From contig CALFMO010000007.1 of assembly GCA_937879855.1 (NCBI GenBank), positions 186,001 to 250,000 of the forward strand: 64,000 nt of DNA, written 5' to 3'. Of this stretch, positions 49,086 through 57,488 are shown one piece after another. A model generated the notes under the pieces. The model saw only the letters and a list, made by a program, of their open reading frames with translations. It ran no database searches and was not told the origin of the DNA. The position numbers were made by a program, and so were the translations under genes. This DNA comes from an uncultured Acidobacteriaceae bacterium (lineage in GTDB: Bacteria; Acidobacteriota; Terriglobia; Terriglobales; Acidobacteriaceae). The stretch's first letter is position 1. Each line of letters starts with the position of its first letter.

Positions 49086-49466
49086 ATGTTGAAAAGCGGA
49101 ACTAAATGCTGTCGCGCAAACCGTGACCGCAGATTTCTCTTCAAACTAACTCAGATCGTGATGATCCTGCTTTTCAGTGCGCTGCCTTTCCTCGCGCAAG
49201 TTCAGGAGCAAAGCACTCGGGAAAGAAAGTTGATCACACGGGTAGAACCTGAATACCCCGACACTCTGAAGCGACTCTACATTGGCGGAGTAGTGCGAGT
49301 GGAGGTTGAGGTTGAACCCAACGGTGTTGTGAAGAGCACAAAGCTGCTGGGCGGAAGTCCCATTCTTGGTCAGTCAAGCATGAAAGCGATCAAGCAGTGG
49401 AGATACGCGCCAGCAGGGTCCGAGGAAACGCTCACCGTGAAGTTGGAATTTGATCCTCATCGCTGA
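49086..49466 (+). CDS. Small exported protein with a TonB C-terminal domain
   Basis: A 126-residue protein. A hydrophobic segment at about 20-37 (LTQIVMILLFSALPFLAQ) is followed by a TonB-type C-terminal fold (about 46-124: ITRVEPEYPDTLKRLYIGGV, VRVEVEVEPNGVVKSTKLLG, SSMKAIKQWRYAPA). The Pro-rich spacer of true TonB is missing and the protein is short, so it may not span the periplasm or energise receptors. Such short forms are common in Acidobacteria and their role is unclear. Confidence 0.82.
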   Translation: MLKSGTKCCRANRDRRFLFKLTQIVMILLFSALPFLAQVQEQSTRERKLITRVEPEYPDTLKRLYIGGVVRVEVEVEPNGVVKSTKLLGGSPILGQSSMKAIKQWRYAPAGSEETLTVKLEFDPHR

Positions 49467-49679
49467 GCCATGTCGCACCTGCAGAATATTTTTCCGCACA
49501 CACAGCATTTGGAAAGCGAAACAGAGGACGCGGCCGCACTTTCACGATTCACACGTTGACTCCGTCCCTTAGCTTGCTTCCCGCCCGTCGCCCCTCATAT
49601 ACTCTGAACGTTTGCGCGGTTAAGACGAGTAACTTTCCGGCTACGGCCAGCATCTGCATTTATTCCGGAGATTATTTCC

Positions 49680-50957
49680 ATGACGACGATCACTACCGCC
49701 CCTCACGTGGACAAAGAGAGCAATCCATGGGAGTCGCAGCGGGCGCGGTTCGACCTGGCTGCCCAGAAGCTTAACCTCGACGAAGGCCTGTGGCGCGTCC
49801 TGCGCTATCCCAACCGTGAACTCACTGTATACATCCCGGTACAGATGGATGACGGCCGTCTTGAGGTCTTTACCGGCTTCCGTGTGCAACACTCGATTGC
49901 GCGCGGCCCCGCCAAGGGCGGCATCCGCTACGCGCCCGACGTCAGCCTCGACGAAGTTCGCGCCCTGGCCAGTTGGATGACTTGGAAGTGCGCGGTAGTC
50001 AACATTCCTTTCGGGGGCGCCAAGGGCGGCGTGATCTGCGACCCTCACAAGATGTCCCTGGGTGAAGTCGAGCGCATGACCCGGCGCTACACCTCCGAAC
50101 TGATCGAGTTCATCGGCCCAGAAAAGGACGTCCCCGCCCCGGACGTCAACACCAATGAACAAATTATGGCATGGATGATGGACACCTATTCCATGCACAT
50201 GCGTCAGACCGTTACCGCCGTCGTCACCGGAAAGCCCATTAACATCGGCGGCTCTCGTGGACGTCGCGAGGCCACCGGACGCGGCGTGATGATTGTGTGC
50301 GATGAAGCCTGCCAGAAGCTCGGCCTCGATCGCGAGCGCACCCGTGTGATCGTACAGGGCTTCGGCAACGTAGGTTCCAACGCCGCTCTGCTCATGCACC
50401 AAGCCGGATATAAAGTAATTGGCATCGCCGAGGTTGGCGGCGGGTTGCACAACACCAACGGAATCGACCTAAAGGCTCTAGTGGATTTTCGCCAGAAGAC
50501 CGGGTCCGTCCATGGGTTCCCCGGCGCGGAGAAAGCCGATACTGCCGACCTGCTCGTCGCAGATTGCGAAATACTTATTCCCGCCGCCACCGAGAACGTC
50601 ATCACCAGCCGCAACGCCGACCGCGTGAAGTGCCGTATCCTGGCCGAAGGCGCCAATGGACCGACGACCTCGGCCGCTGACGACATCCTGACCGATAAAG
50701 GCGTCTTCGTGATTCCCGACATTCTGGCCAACGCTGGTGGCGTTACCACTTCGTATTTCGAATGGGTACAAGACCGCCAGGGCTACTTCTGGAAAGAATC
50801 AGTCGTCAACGAGCAACTCGATGCCATCATGAAGTCTTCCTTCGAAGACGTCGTCCGTTACGCTGAAACCCACCACGTCAACAATCGCATCGCTGCCTAC
50901 ATGCTCGCTATTGACCGGGTAGCGTACACTATCCGCCAACGCGGAATTTACGCATAG
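49680..50957 (+). CDS. Glutamate dehydrogenase family enzyme
   Basis: Interconverts glutamate and 2-oxoglutarate plus ammonium. The 425-residue protein fits the small hexameric class. Substrate region GPAKGGIRYAPDVSLDEV, catalytic Lys115 in NIPFGGAKGGVICDP, and the nucleotide-binding VIVQGFGNVGSNAA in the second domain. The family also contains Leu/Phe/Val dehydrogenases, but the length and the KGGIRY block favour glutamate. NAD against NADP use cannot be read safely. The start ATG 49680 lies after an AT-rich stretch. With gltBD it offers a second route for ammonium handling. Confidence 0.92.
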   Translation: MTTITTAPHVDKESNPWESQRARFDLAAQKLNLDEGLWRVLRYPNRELTVYIPVQMDDGRLEVFTGFRVQHSIARGPAKGGIRYAPDVSLDEVRALASWMTWKCAVVNIPFGGAKGGVICDPHKMSLGEVERMTRRYTSELIEFIGPEKDVPAPDVNTNEQIMAWMMDTYSMHMRQTVTAVVTGKPINIGGSRGRREATGRGVMIVCDEACQKLGLDRERTRVIVQGFGNVGSNAALLMHQAGYKVIGIAEVGGGLHNTNGIDLKALVDFRQKTGSVHGFPGAEKADTADLLVADCEILIPAATENVITSRNADRVKCRILAEGANGPTTSAADDILTDKGVFVIPDILANAGGVTTSYFEWVQDRQGYFWKESVVNEQLDAIMKSSFEDVVRYAETHHVNNRIAAYMLAIDRVAYTIRQRGIYA

Positions 50958-51077
50958 CAGAAATGCTGTTCGCAAGGGAACCGGGTTGCCATCGCAAGGC
51001 CGACGCTTGAACCGCGTCCGATGAGGACGGGATTCATTGCTGTTGGAAAACAAGTTGGGTTGCTTGGCGTTTGGGAA

Positions 51078-51136
51078 GGGCACGGCTTCAGCCGTGCCGC
51101 TCGGGGCCGACGAGGGCCGGGCTTAGCCCCTGAGGT
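51078..51136. repeat. Palindromic intergenic repeat, family B
   Basis: Two hairpins: GGCACGGCT/AGCCGTGCC and CTCGGGGC/GCCCCTGAG, located between the glutamate dehydrogenase and HhH genes. REP-like, different in sequence from family A. One copy seen in this window. Confidence 0.6.
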
Positions 51137-51156
51137 TTGCGCATAAAGGAGAACTT

Positions 51157-51531
51157 ATGAAATCAATTCGCAGAAATTCAACCACCCACCTGTTCGTTCT
51201 GCTCCTCCCAATTTTCACGCTCAGCCTGATGACCATGGGACAGGCAGCAGCGCCCGCCAAATCGGCTCCGGCAATGTCGGCTCCAGCGGCAAAGTCTTCT
51301 ATGGCCGCAGCCGACAAACTCGATATCAACAGCGCCACCAAGGATCAACTCAAGGCTCTGCCGGGGATTGGCGACGCCTATTCTCAGAAGATCATCGATG
51401 GCCGCCCCTATCGGGTGAAAACGGACCTTGTCACCAAGAAGATCATTCCTCAGGCCACCTACGACAAAATCAAAGACGTAGTCATTGCCAAGCAGCCCAA
51501 AGCCGACAAAATGGCGCCCGCCAAGAAATAG
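51157..51531 (+). CDS. Exported helix-hairpin-helix protein (ComEA-like)
   Basis: A 124-residue protein with a signal peptide (TTHLFVLLLPIFTLSLMTMG), an Ala/Pro/Lys-rich linker, and one HhH unit: LDINSATKDQLKALPGIGDA, then YSQKIIDGRPYRVKTDLVTK. The fold is that of ComEA, which binds incoming DNA in transformation, but small exported HhH proteins occur widely without competence genes, and none are nearby. AAAGGAGAAC just upstream is a strong ribosome site. Confidence 0.85.
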   Translation: MKSIRRNSTTHLFVLLLPIFTLSLMTMGQAAAPAKSAPAMSAPAAKSSMAAADKLDINSATKDQLKALPGIGDAYSQKIIDGRPYRVKTDLVTKKIIPQATYDKIKDVVIAKQPKADKMAPAKK

Positions 51532-51537
51532 CCTCAT

Positions 51538-51593
51538 AACCACAGAGGACGCGTAGAGGAAATCGTCCATCTGCCTCAGTGTTCTCTGTGGTT
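51538..51593. terminator. Hairpin after the HhH gene
   Basis: AACCACAGAGGAC (51538-51550) pairs with GTTCTCTGTGGTT (51581-51593), 13 pairs with one G-T wobble, around a 30-base loop. It starts 6 bases after the HhH stop. No T-run follows, so it may be a repeat-derived element that protects the mRNA end rather than a classical terminator. Confidence 0.5.
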
Positions 51594-51696
51594 CATTCCT
51601 TGAGGTGACGTTAGTGCTCCCGTGCATTGCGTTCCCTCTTGCGGTGGAGGATAATCGAATTGAAATCCGGGCTGCCCTCCGGACCATATCCCTACT

Positions 51697-52374
51697 GTGA
51701 ACCTGCCGAATTCCATCACGCTGATCCGCATCTTCAGCATCCCCTTGCTGATGTGGATTCTTTCCAGCAGCCGTTTCAGCAGCGTGAACGGCGAGAAGGA
51801 GTTACTGGCTTCGGCGCTCTTCATCGCCGCTTCCATGACTGATGGCATTGACGGCTACCTTGCGCGCAAGCGCGACCAGGTCACTACCATGGGCATTCTG
51901 CTCGACCCCCTGGCCGATAAGCTTCTCATCGCCGCCGCCTTTGTCACGCTGGTGCAATTAAATCCCAGCCTGGTGCCGGCATGGATCGCTGTAGTGGTGA
52001 TTGGTCGCGAATTCCTGGTCAGCGGGCTGCGTTCTATTGCAGCCTCCGAGGGCTTTACGATCGAGGCAAGTGATCTCGGCAAGTTCAAAATGGTGGTACA
52101 GATTGTGTCCGTGGTCGCCGTCATACTTGACCACCGCTGGAAGGAAGTTCCTGTCTACGGCCACTACGTCTTTCCCATTCACTGGATCGCATCGGTTGCC
52201 ATTTGGTTTATGGTTTTCGTTTCGCTGGTGTCGGCGATCGATTACTTTGTTGCCTTCTGGTCAAAGATTGACCGTCGCGTGGTTAAGCGCCGTCGCCGCG
52301 CGTTCATTCTGAGCCGTCGCAGAAAGCCCGTGCCGGCCACTCCGGCGGACCGCGATGTCGCTACCTCAACCTAG
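51697..52374 (+). CDS. pgsA: CDP-diacylglycerol-glycerol-3-phosphate 3-phosphatidyltransferase
   Basis: Makes phosphatidylglycerol phosphate in the inner membrane. The 225-residue protein starts at GTG 51697 with NLPNSITLIRIFSIPLLMWI, a standard PgsA opening. The CDP-alcohol transferase motif is complete: DGIDGYLARKRDQVTTMGIL then LDPLADK. Several membrane helices follow, and the tail is basic (RRRRAFILSRRRK), longer than usual. It overlaps the next gene by 20 bp. Confidence 0.92.
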   Translation: MNLPNSITLIRIFSIPLLMWILSSSRFSSVNGEKELLASALFIAASMTDGIDGYLARKRDQVTTMGILLDPLADKLLIAAAFVTLVQLNPSLVPAWIAVVVIGREFLVSGLRSIAASEGFTIEASDLGKFKMVVQIVSVVAVILDHRWKEVPVYGHYVFPIHWIASVAIWFMVFVSLVSAIDYFVAFWSKIDRRVVKRRRRAFILSRRRKPVPATPADRDVATST

Positions 52375-52951
52375 TCCGGTTGCTGTGGACTCTGGCGAAC
52401 ATGCCGCAGGTGAATTTTCGTCGGAAGAGCGAACCCAACTTCTCCGCCTCGCCCACGAATCCATTCTCTCCGCTCTTGAAGGCCGAGACATCCCGCTCGA
52501 TCCACCGACGACGCATCTCTCCGAACCTCGCGGCGCGTTCACCAGTCTTCATCTCCACGGAGAGTTGCGTGGATGCGTTGGTTATGTGCTTGCCGTAAGC
52601 CCCGTTTATCGTGCGGTCGCGGACACCGCGCGCGCCGCGGCTTTTGAAGACACGCGCTTCCATCCAGTCACGCTGACGGAAGCGTCGAACTTGGAAATCG
52701 AACTCAGCATCCTCTCGCCCCCACAGCCGATCTCACCCGATGCTGTCGAGATCGGCCGCCATGGTTTGCTGATCAGCATGGCCGGGCGTCGCGGCCTGCT
52801 CCTACCTCAAGTTCCAACCGAACACAATTGGGACCGCATCACCTTCCTCGAACAAACCTGCCGCAAAGCGGGCCTCCCCTTGGATGCATGGCAAAAGGGC
52901 GCCACAATTGAAGCCTTCACCGCCGAAGTCTTCGGAGATAACCAATCTTGA
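52355..52951 (+). CDS. AMMECR1-domain protein (AmmeMemoRadiSam protein A)
   Basis: A 198-residue AMMECR1-fold protein with the invariant LRGCVGYV near residue 71 and GLLLPQVPTEHNWDRITFLE late in the domain. In many bacteria it is encoded with a MEMO-like protein and a radical SAM enzyme (the AmmeMemoRadiSam trio); neither is near here. The molecular role is unknown. The gene starts inside the end of pgsA (20-bp overlap), which suggests coupled translation. Confidence 0.88.
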   Translation: MSLPQPSPVAVDSGEHAAGEFSSEERTQLLRLAHESILSALEGRDIPLDPPTTHLSEPRGAFTSLHLHGELRGCVGYVLAVSPVYRAVADTARAAAFEDTRFHPVTLTEASNLEIELSILSPPQPISPDAVEIGRHGLLISMAGRRGLLLPQVPTEHNWDRITFLEQTCRKAGLPLDAWQKGATIEAFTAEVFGDNQS

Positions 52952-52966
52952 ATTTCGCGGGAAATG

Positions 52967-53164
52967 TCAGCGACGCTTTCGCCGTCGTTCGGCCTTATAG
53001 TCGTACTCCGGATCGAAGTCGACCGTACCAAATGACTCCAATATCCCCAACTGTTTGCGCCAGCGTACATATTCCTCGAGAGCGGCTGTAACGGTCTCTT
53101 CTACAGTGTTTTGTCGGCCGAGGCGTTGCGCCTCGGCGATGAGATTGTTCCCGATAAAGAAGTT
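52967..53164 (-). pseudogene. VapB-type antitoxin remnant without start codon
   Basis: A 65-codon minus-strand frame reads NFFIGNNLIAEAQRLGRQNT, then VEETVTAALEEYVRWRKQLG and FGTVDFDPEYDYKAERRRKR. It is a clear match in pattern to VapB/DUF2191 antitoxins (ribbon-helix-helix start, basic RRRKR end). The frame is closed upstream by TAA at 53165-53167 with no ATG, GTG or TTG where the protein should begin, although a GAGGAAT ribosome-site relic precedes it. No VapC toxin follows; the AMMECR1 gene ends there instead. Most likely a decayed orphan antitoxin. Confidence 0.65.
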
Positions 53165-53214
53165 TTATTCCTCGCTGGTCGCACTTTGAGCACCGCGAAC
53201 GCAAAAGTAAAACA

Positions 53215-53234
53215 GGGGACGGTTTCCCGTCCCC
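53215..53234 (-). terminator. Intrinsic terminator after the secreted hypothetical gene
   Basis: On the minus strand GGGGACGG-GAAA-CCGTCCCC, eight pairs with a GAAA loop, followed by TGTTTTACTTTTG. It begins 33 bases after the stop of the gene at 53267. Confidence 0.75.
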
Positions 53235-53266
53235 GGCTTTACACTGAGCGGAAGTTATGGAAAGTC

Positions 53267-54220
53267 CTATTGCGCCTGATCCAATTCCACCCCATCCCCC
53301 GCATGCACATCTTCCAAGGCAAAGACGATCATGCCGGTTGCGGTAGTGTTCGTCACCCCGATGACCACAATCTCTCCTACCGCCCTACGCGGGAGGTCGC
53401 GCACGTGAATCACAGGGCCATTTGTCCTCTCGAACAGGGCGGGATCGAACGAGGGAATCTTTTTCTGAGTGTCCTCGGCCAGAGCCGCTCGGAACGATAA
53501 AGAGTCGACAGGATCCTTCAAATCGGTTTCGTAGCGACGAACCACGCGGAAGTAATCCCCAATCTTCACCGATTGGTTCGCTCCCACGTTGATGTAAACT
53601 TTCTGCCCGGTCCCGAGTTCCGAATCGAAGTCCTTTGCCATCACGATGCGCCCTGACAGCTTGTCGCTGGCCGGCAGGAAGCGATCGAACCTCATCGGCG
53701 GATGGAATGTCAGAGTCTGCTTTTCGGCAAATGGAATGATCGTATCGCCCGGATTGGCGCCATCGCACGAATACTCGATTTGCCCGATCGCAGTCCGATT
53801 GCGGGCGTCAATAATCTTCACCCGCCCGATTTCTTCGTAAGGCTGGCCGGTCGCTTTCAGCAACCTGGCTTGTCCAGGAAACATCTCGTACTCGTTGACG
53901 TCGCGCAGCGCGCGCACAATCTCATACTCCGCGCCCGCGCTATATCCGCTACCGTGAAGATAGATGATGTCATTCCGCGTATACTTCGTCGTCGCGGGCG
54001 TGTTCAAGCCTCCCGCGACATAGTTGGCGTCCGGCAGGGTCTGTTTGCTGATGAATCCTGCGCAATACAGGTCGGCATAAGTGGGCGTTTGCACCCGCAG
54101 CGTTGGAAAGCTGATCGTAGTCGGCGCAGTTCCTTGAGGTGCCTCAAGACCAGCGTCCGAACCACCCTGCGCCCAAGCCGCCGTCGCGAGCAACAACACA
54201 AACAGTCCTGTTTTCTTCAT
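53267..54220 (-). CDS. Exported hypothetical protein, FlgT-like C-terminal part
   Basis: A 317-residue exported protein. The start is ATG 54220 with GGAGGTAAC immediately upstream and a signal peptide (MKKTGLFVLLLATAAWAQGG). A longer frame upstream has no ribosome site. The middle contains a single C-terminal-half cysteine pair (YCAGF and YSCDGA). The C-terminal third, KIGDYFRVVRRYETD and GEIVVIGVTNTTATGMIVFA, has the shape of FlgT-type or LysM-adjacent beta domains seen in acidobacterial envelope proteins. The function is not known. Confidence 0.75.
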   Translation of the reverse strand: MKKTGLFVLLLATAAWAQGGSDAGLEAPQGTAPTTISFPTLRVQTPTYADLYCAGFISKQTLPDANYVAGGLNTPATTKYTRNDIIYLHGSGYSAGAEYEIVRALRDVNEYEMFPGQARLLKATGQPYEEIGRVKIIDARNRTAIGQIEYSCDGANPGDTIIPFAEKQTLTFHPPMRFDRFLPASDKLSGRIVMAKDFDSELGTGQKVYINVGANQSVKIGDYFRVVRRYETDLKDPVDSLSFRAALAEDTQKKIPSFDPALFERTNGPVIHVRDLPRRAVGEIVVIGVTNTTATGMIVFALEDVHAGDGVELDQAQ

Positions 54221-54381
54221 GTTACCTCCGGGAAGGACCGTCATGCGCTCCCCCCTAGTTAAATGCTGGAAAAGAAAAGGCTTCAGCCGGAAGGTAACAA
54301 GTGGGATGGGGTGGGTCAAGGTTACGAGGGTGTTGCGAACCCCTGGAGCAGAAGTTTTTCGCTCATGCCACTAATCCGTTG

Positions 54382-54410
54382 TTGCATAAATAATTACGCC
54401 CCTGTAATAA
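54382..54410 (+). promoter_or_regulatory. Predicted sigma-70 promoter of aroDE
   Basis: TTGCAT (54382-54387), a 17-base spacer and TAATAA (54405-54410). The predicted transcript starts near 54417, 44 bases before the ATG chosen for aroDE. This supports that start over longer in-frame versions, which would begin upstream of the promoter. Confidence 0.6.
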
Positions 54411-54460
54411 TTCGCCGTTCGTTCACGGTGTCCCGTAGCAAACTGTCTGAACTTGGAAAG

Positions 54461-56020
54461 ATGAATTCTGCTCCCCCTTACTCGGCCCGTCTCTTGCCCT
54501 TGCGTCTGCCACGCGTCTGCGTAGCGGTCATCGGCTCTGATCCCAATGAAATGGCTGAAAAAGCCGAACTCTTAGTCCGTGATAACTCCTTTCTGGAGTT
54601 CAGGTTGGATTACCTCTCCAAACCGGGGTTGGCGCTTCCCAGAATCAAGCGCTTTCTGGAATCGCATCCTGGCACAGTCGTCATCGCCACCTGCCGAAGG
54701 GTCTCCAGTGGGGGCAAGTTCCGTGGTTCCATCGTCTCGCAGCTGGATGTGCTCAATAAGGCGGCCGCCGCAGGCTGTCAGTTAGTTGACGTAGAGCTGC
54801 AAACTGCCAGCAAATGCAAGCCGGAACAACTCCAGAAGCTCCGCACCCGGGCGGCCTTGATTCTTTCCTTCCACGACTTCCGCGCAACCAAGAAGCTCGA
54901 CGAGACTCTGGAGAAGATGCTCGTCTACCCGGCTGACTTTTACAAGATCGTTAGCACCGCAACCACGCTCTCTGACAACGTGACCATGATCAAGTTCCTG
55001 GCGCTTGAGGGCGACCGGCACTCCCTGATCGGAATGTGCATGGGAGAACAAGGAATTATCAGCCGCGTGCTCGGCGTCCGCGCGGGAAGTGTCTTTACCT
55101 TCGCTTCCGCGATTGCCGGAGAAGAAACAGCTGCCGGCCAGGTGACCGCGCAGGAATTGCGCAATGTTTATCGCATCGAGCAAGTGGATGTCGCCACTCG
55201 CGTCTACGGAGTTGTGGGCGATCCGATCTCGCACTCGCTGTCCCCCGCCATCATGAATGCGGCATTCCGCCGGGAAAACGTGAATGCAGTGTTTCTGGCG
55301 CTTCACGCCAAGGTGCTGAAAGACTTGCTCACCTGCGTGCGCGAAATTCCCATTTACGGCGTAAGCGTGACCATGCCTTACAAGGAGTCAATTCTTCCTC
55401 ATCTCGACAACACCGACGCCCACACTACGAAAATCGGCGCCTGCAACACGGTCGTTCGCGCACAGGATGGCAAGCTCTATGGTTTCAACACGGATGCCGC
55501 TGGAATCGTCCGGCCCTTGGAGCGTCGTCTGAATACTTTGGAAGGCGCCCGAATTCTAGTGATCGGAGCCGGAGGAGCGGCCCGCGCAGCCGTCTTTGGC
55601 CTCAAGGAAAGAGGGTCGGAGGTTTACATTCTGAACCGCAGCGCCGCCCCAGCCAAGAAACTCTCCCATCAGGCTCGAGCGCGCATCATCAAGCGTCCCG
55701 ACCTGAAGAAACTGGCTTTCGATGTCATCATCAACGCCACGCCCGTGGGAATGGGTAATCAGCGCGAGTCCCCATTGCAAGAACACGAGATCAATGCGCG
55801 CTATGTCTTTGATATGGTTTATGATCCTGCCGAAACCCGTTTCCTTAAGCTGGCCCGGGAGAGAGGGGCTCAGATCATTCCCGGGATCGAGATGTTTGTC
55901 CAGCAGGCAGCCCGCCAATTCGAAATTTGGACGGGCAAGCCCGCTCCCTTCGACGAGATGCTGCGTGTCGTTCTTCTAGCCCTGCAAGAGCGCGCCAAGC
56001 GCTCTGCGGCCGGAAAATAA
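54461..56020 (+). CDS. aroDE: Bifunctional 3-dehydroquinate dehydratase (type I) / shikimate dehydrogenase
   Basis: Two consecutive shikimate-pathway steps in one 519-residue protein. The N-terminal half (about 15-235) is a type I dehydratase: PRVCVAVIGSD, EFRLDYLSKPG, the His in LSFHDF and the Schiff-base Lys in DFYKIVSTA. The C-terminal half (about 245-505) is AroE: GVVGDPISHSLSPAIMNAAF, TMPYKESILPHLD, GACNTVVR, the NADP loop VIGAGGAARAAVFGL with NR after it, and GIEMFVQQAARQFEIWTG. This fusion is typical of plants and several bacterial groups including Acidobacteria. The ATG fits the predicted promoter. Confidence 0.93.
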   Translation: MNSAPPYSARLLPLRLPRVCVAVIGSDPNEMAEKAELLVRDNSFLEFRLDYLSKPGLALPRIKRFLESHPGTVVIATCRRVSSGGKFRGSIVSQLDVLNKAAAAGCQLVDVELQTASKCKPEQLQKLRTRAALILSFHDFRATKKLDETLEKMLVYPADFYKIVSTATTLSDNVTMIKFLALEGDRHSLIGMCMGEQGIISRVLGVRAGSVFTFASAIAGEETAAGQVTAQELRNVYRIEQVDVATRVYGVVGDPISHSLSPAIMNAAFRRENVNAVFLALHAKVLKDLLTCVREIPIYGVSVTMPYKESILPHLDNTDAHTTKIGACNTVVRAQDGKLYGFNTDAAGIVRPLERRLNTLEGARILVIGAGGAARAAVFGLKERGSEVYILNRSAAPAKKLSHQARARIIKRPDLKKLAFDVIINATPVGMGNQRESPLQEHEINARYVFDMVYDPAETRFLKLARERGAQIIPGIEMFVQQAARQFEIWTGKPAPFDEMLRVVLLALQERAKRSAAGK

Positions 56021-56223
56021 GGGAGTCCGATGCCTCGTTCTAAGAAAAAGTTGCATTTTAGTGGTTGCACAAAGTAATATGCAGTTAGGAGATGCGAATT
56101 TAGGCATTTCCGGATAGTTTAGAACCCAGGTACCGCCCGTTCCAACCACCGCAAGATAAGCTTTGGCGAAACATATGACGCGAGGCGGCCCGGTCCGCCT
56201 CGATCCGGTTCGGAGAGCTCACT

Positions 56224-56970
56224 ATGGCGTGGTACGCGTACTGTCTTACCGAGCATCAAACCCTACCCAATGGAACCCGCACTCGCCGCCCTTTCGTGTT
56301 AGAGGGTGTGCAAGGAGTGAATGGCGCTGCGGTTCTCAGCTATCCCAGTGGTGAATTCGCGGTCATCGTAAGCGAATACGACCACACAGCCGGTGAACTT
56401 GACCAGAAATCCGCGATCGAGCATGCGCGAGTGGTCAGCAATTGTTTCCGCAATTCCACGGTTTTACCTTTTAAATTCGGCACCATTTTCGACAGCGACG
56501 ATGCGCTTCGACAGGCCGTTCGGGTCAACCGACGAGCATTTGGTCTGAGCGTCGCCAAGCTGCGCGGAAAGTCCGAAATGCATATCAAGTTAGTAGTTCG
56601 TGACGGTTCCCTGCGCGAGGCTATGATCGACATCGAACTACCCGACACCGTCGGCGGCGACTACCTGTCAAAGCTGAAAGTTAAGGCGTCTCGGGAACGC
56701 GAACGCCAAACCAAGGCTCGGGCGTTATCGGTTCAGGTCCACAAGCTGTTCAATCCTCTTGAGGAAGAAGTCAGCTGCAAGAAGGTCGCGCCTGAGGGCA
56801 TGTTGATCGATATCGCCCACCTGATCGACTCCAAAAGCGTGGAAAAATATCAGAACCGTTACACCACCGCCGCCAAGCAGTTAAAGAACTGCGAAGTCGC
56901 GATCAGCGGTCCCTGGCCTCCCTACCACTTTCTGCCGGGGAAGTTGCGCACCGTAACCGGCAATAGCTAG
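56224..56970 (+). CDS. GvpL/GvpF-family protein, orphan
   Basis: A 248-residue protein of the gas vesicle GvpL/GvpF family: MAWYAYCLTEHQ at the start, STVLPFKFGTIFDSDDALRQ in the middle, and CEVAISGPWPPYHFLPG at the end. GvpF/L are accessory or minor structural proteins in gas vesicle formation, but no gvpA or other gvp gene is in the window. Orphan copies occur in non-floating soil bacteria, where the role is unknown. The middle region (KASRERERQTKARALSVQVH) is helical and charged. A terminator follows. Confidence 0.85.
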   Translation: MAWYAYCLTEHQTLPNGTRTRRPFVLEGVQGVNGAAVLSYPSGEFAVIVSEYDHTAGELDQKSAIEHARVVSNCFRNSTVLPFKFGTIFDSDDALRQAVRVNRRAFGLSVAKLRGKSEMHIKLVVRDGSLREAMIDIELPDTVGGDYLSKLKVKASRERERQTKARALSVQVHKLFNPLEEEVSCKKVAPEGMLIDIAHLIDSKSVEKYQNRYTTAAKQLKNCEVAISGPWPPYHFLPGKLRTVTGNS

Positions 56971-56996
56971 ACCGCTAAAATCTTCCGCTTCCTTCC

Positions 56997-57037
56997 AGCC
57001 CGTGGCCGCCAAACCCGCCACGGGCTTGGCGTTTCTT
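56997..57037 (+). terminator. Intrinsic terminator after the GvpL/F gene
   Basis: AGCCCGTGGC (56997-57006) pairs with GCCACGGGCT (57017-57026), ten pairs, followed by TGGCGTTTCTT. It ends the GvpL/F transcript 27 bases after the stop. Confidence 0.7.
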
Positions 57038-57359
57038 GGTACGTGAGTGCATTGAATATGCACAGTTCTGCACTTTGATTTCTCCACTGATTTCAATGCT
57101 GGGCCAGCGCTAACGGTCGCGTTTGAACTAAGTGGTTAGTCGTCATACGTTTATGTGGCGCGTGATTGCGATCACCGGAAATTCCCATTTTGGCGCGGCA
57201 AATGCTTCCTCCCTTTCTAATAAAGAGGCCGCACACTCAAGCAACATGACCTTCAATCTCTTCGAATCTCCGCGTCACTTTCCAGACTGTTCCGGCTGGC
57301 GGAACGGTGTCTATCGCCTTTCCTGACATTGCCCACCAATTCGTAGCCTCTTGAAATGT
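57038..57359 (+). other. Intergenic stretch closed by its own terminator, possible small RNA
   Basis: About 320 bp between two terminators. A promoter-like TTGAAC-N17-TACGTT (57123-57151) and a strong terminator at 57360 would give a transcript of roughly 230 bases. A 64-codon frame with GTG start (57132-57326) is present but looks unlike a protein and has no ribosome site. I would treat it as a candidate small RNA, or as the 5' region of the kinase gene with early termination. Confidence 0.35.
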
Positions 57360-57387
57360 GGCCCCAGTGATGGGGCCATTTTTTATT
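57360..57387 (+). terminator. Intrinsic terminator upstream of the kinase gene
   Basis: GGCCCC-AGTGAT-GGGGCC followed by ATTTTTTATT. No gene ends just before it, which is why the preceding stretch is of interest. The kinase gene begins about 100 bases later. Confidence 0.75.
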
Positions 57388-57488
57388 GTTGTCGATACTC
57401 TTAACTTTCCCTTCCAGCAAAGTTTCGTTGACTGGCCAGTGGAGCGTCCTTAAGATGGGCCGACGCAAACGCCAGACACTTTCTCCAA

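Noticed and set aside
57132..57326. 64-codon gene before the kinase
   Set aside because: GTG start without ribosome site and non-protein-like composition; reported as possible small RNA region instead.
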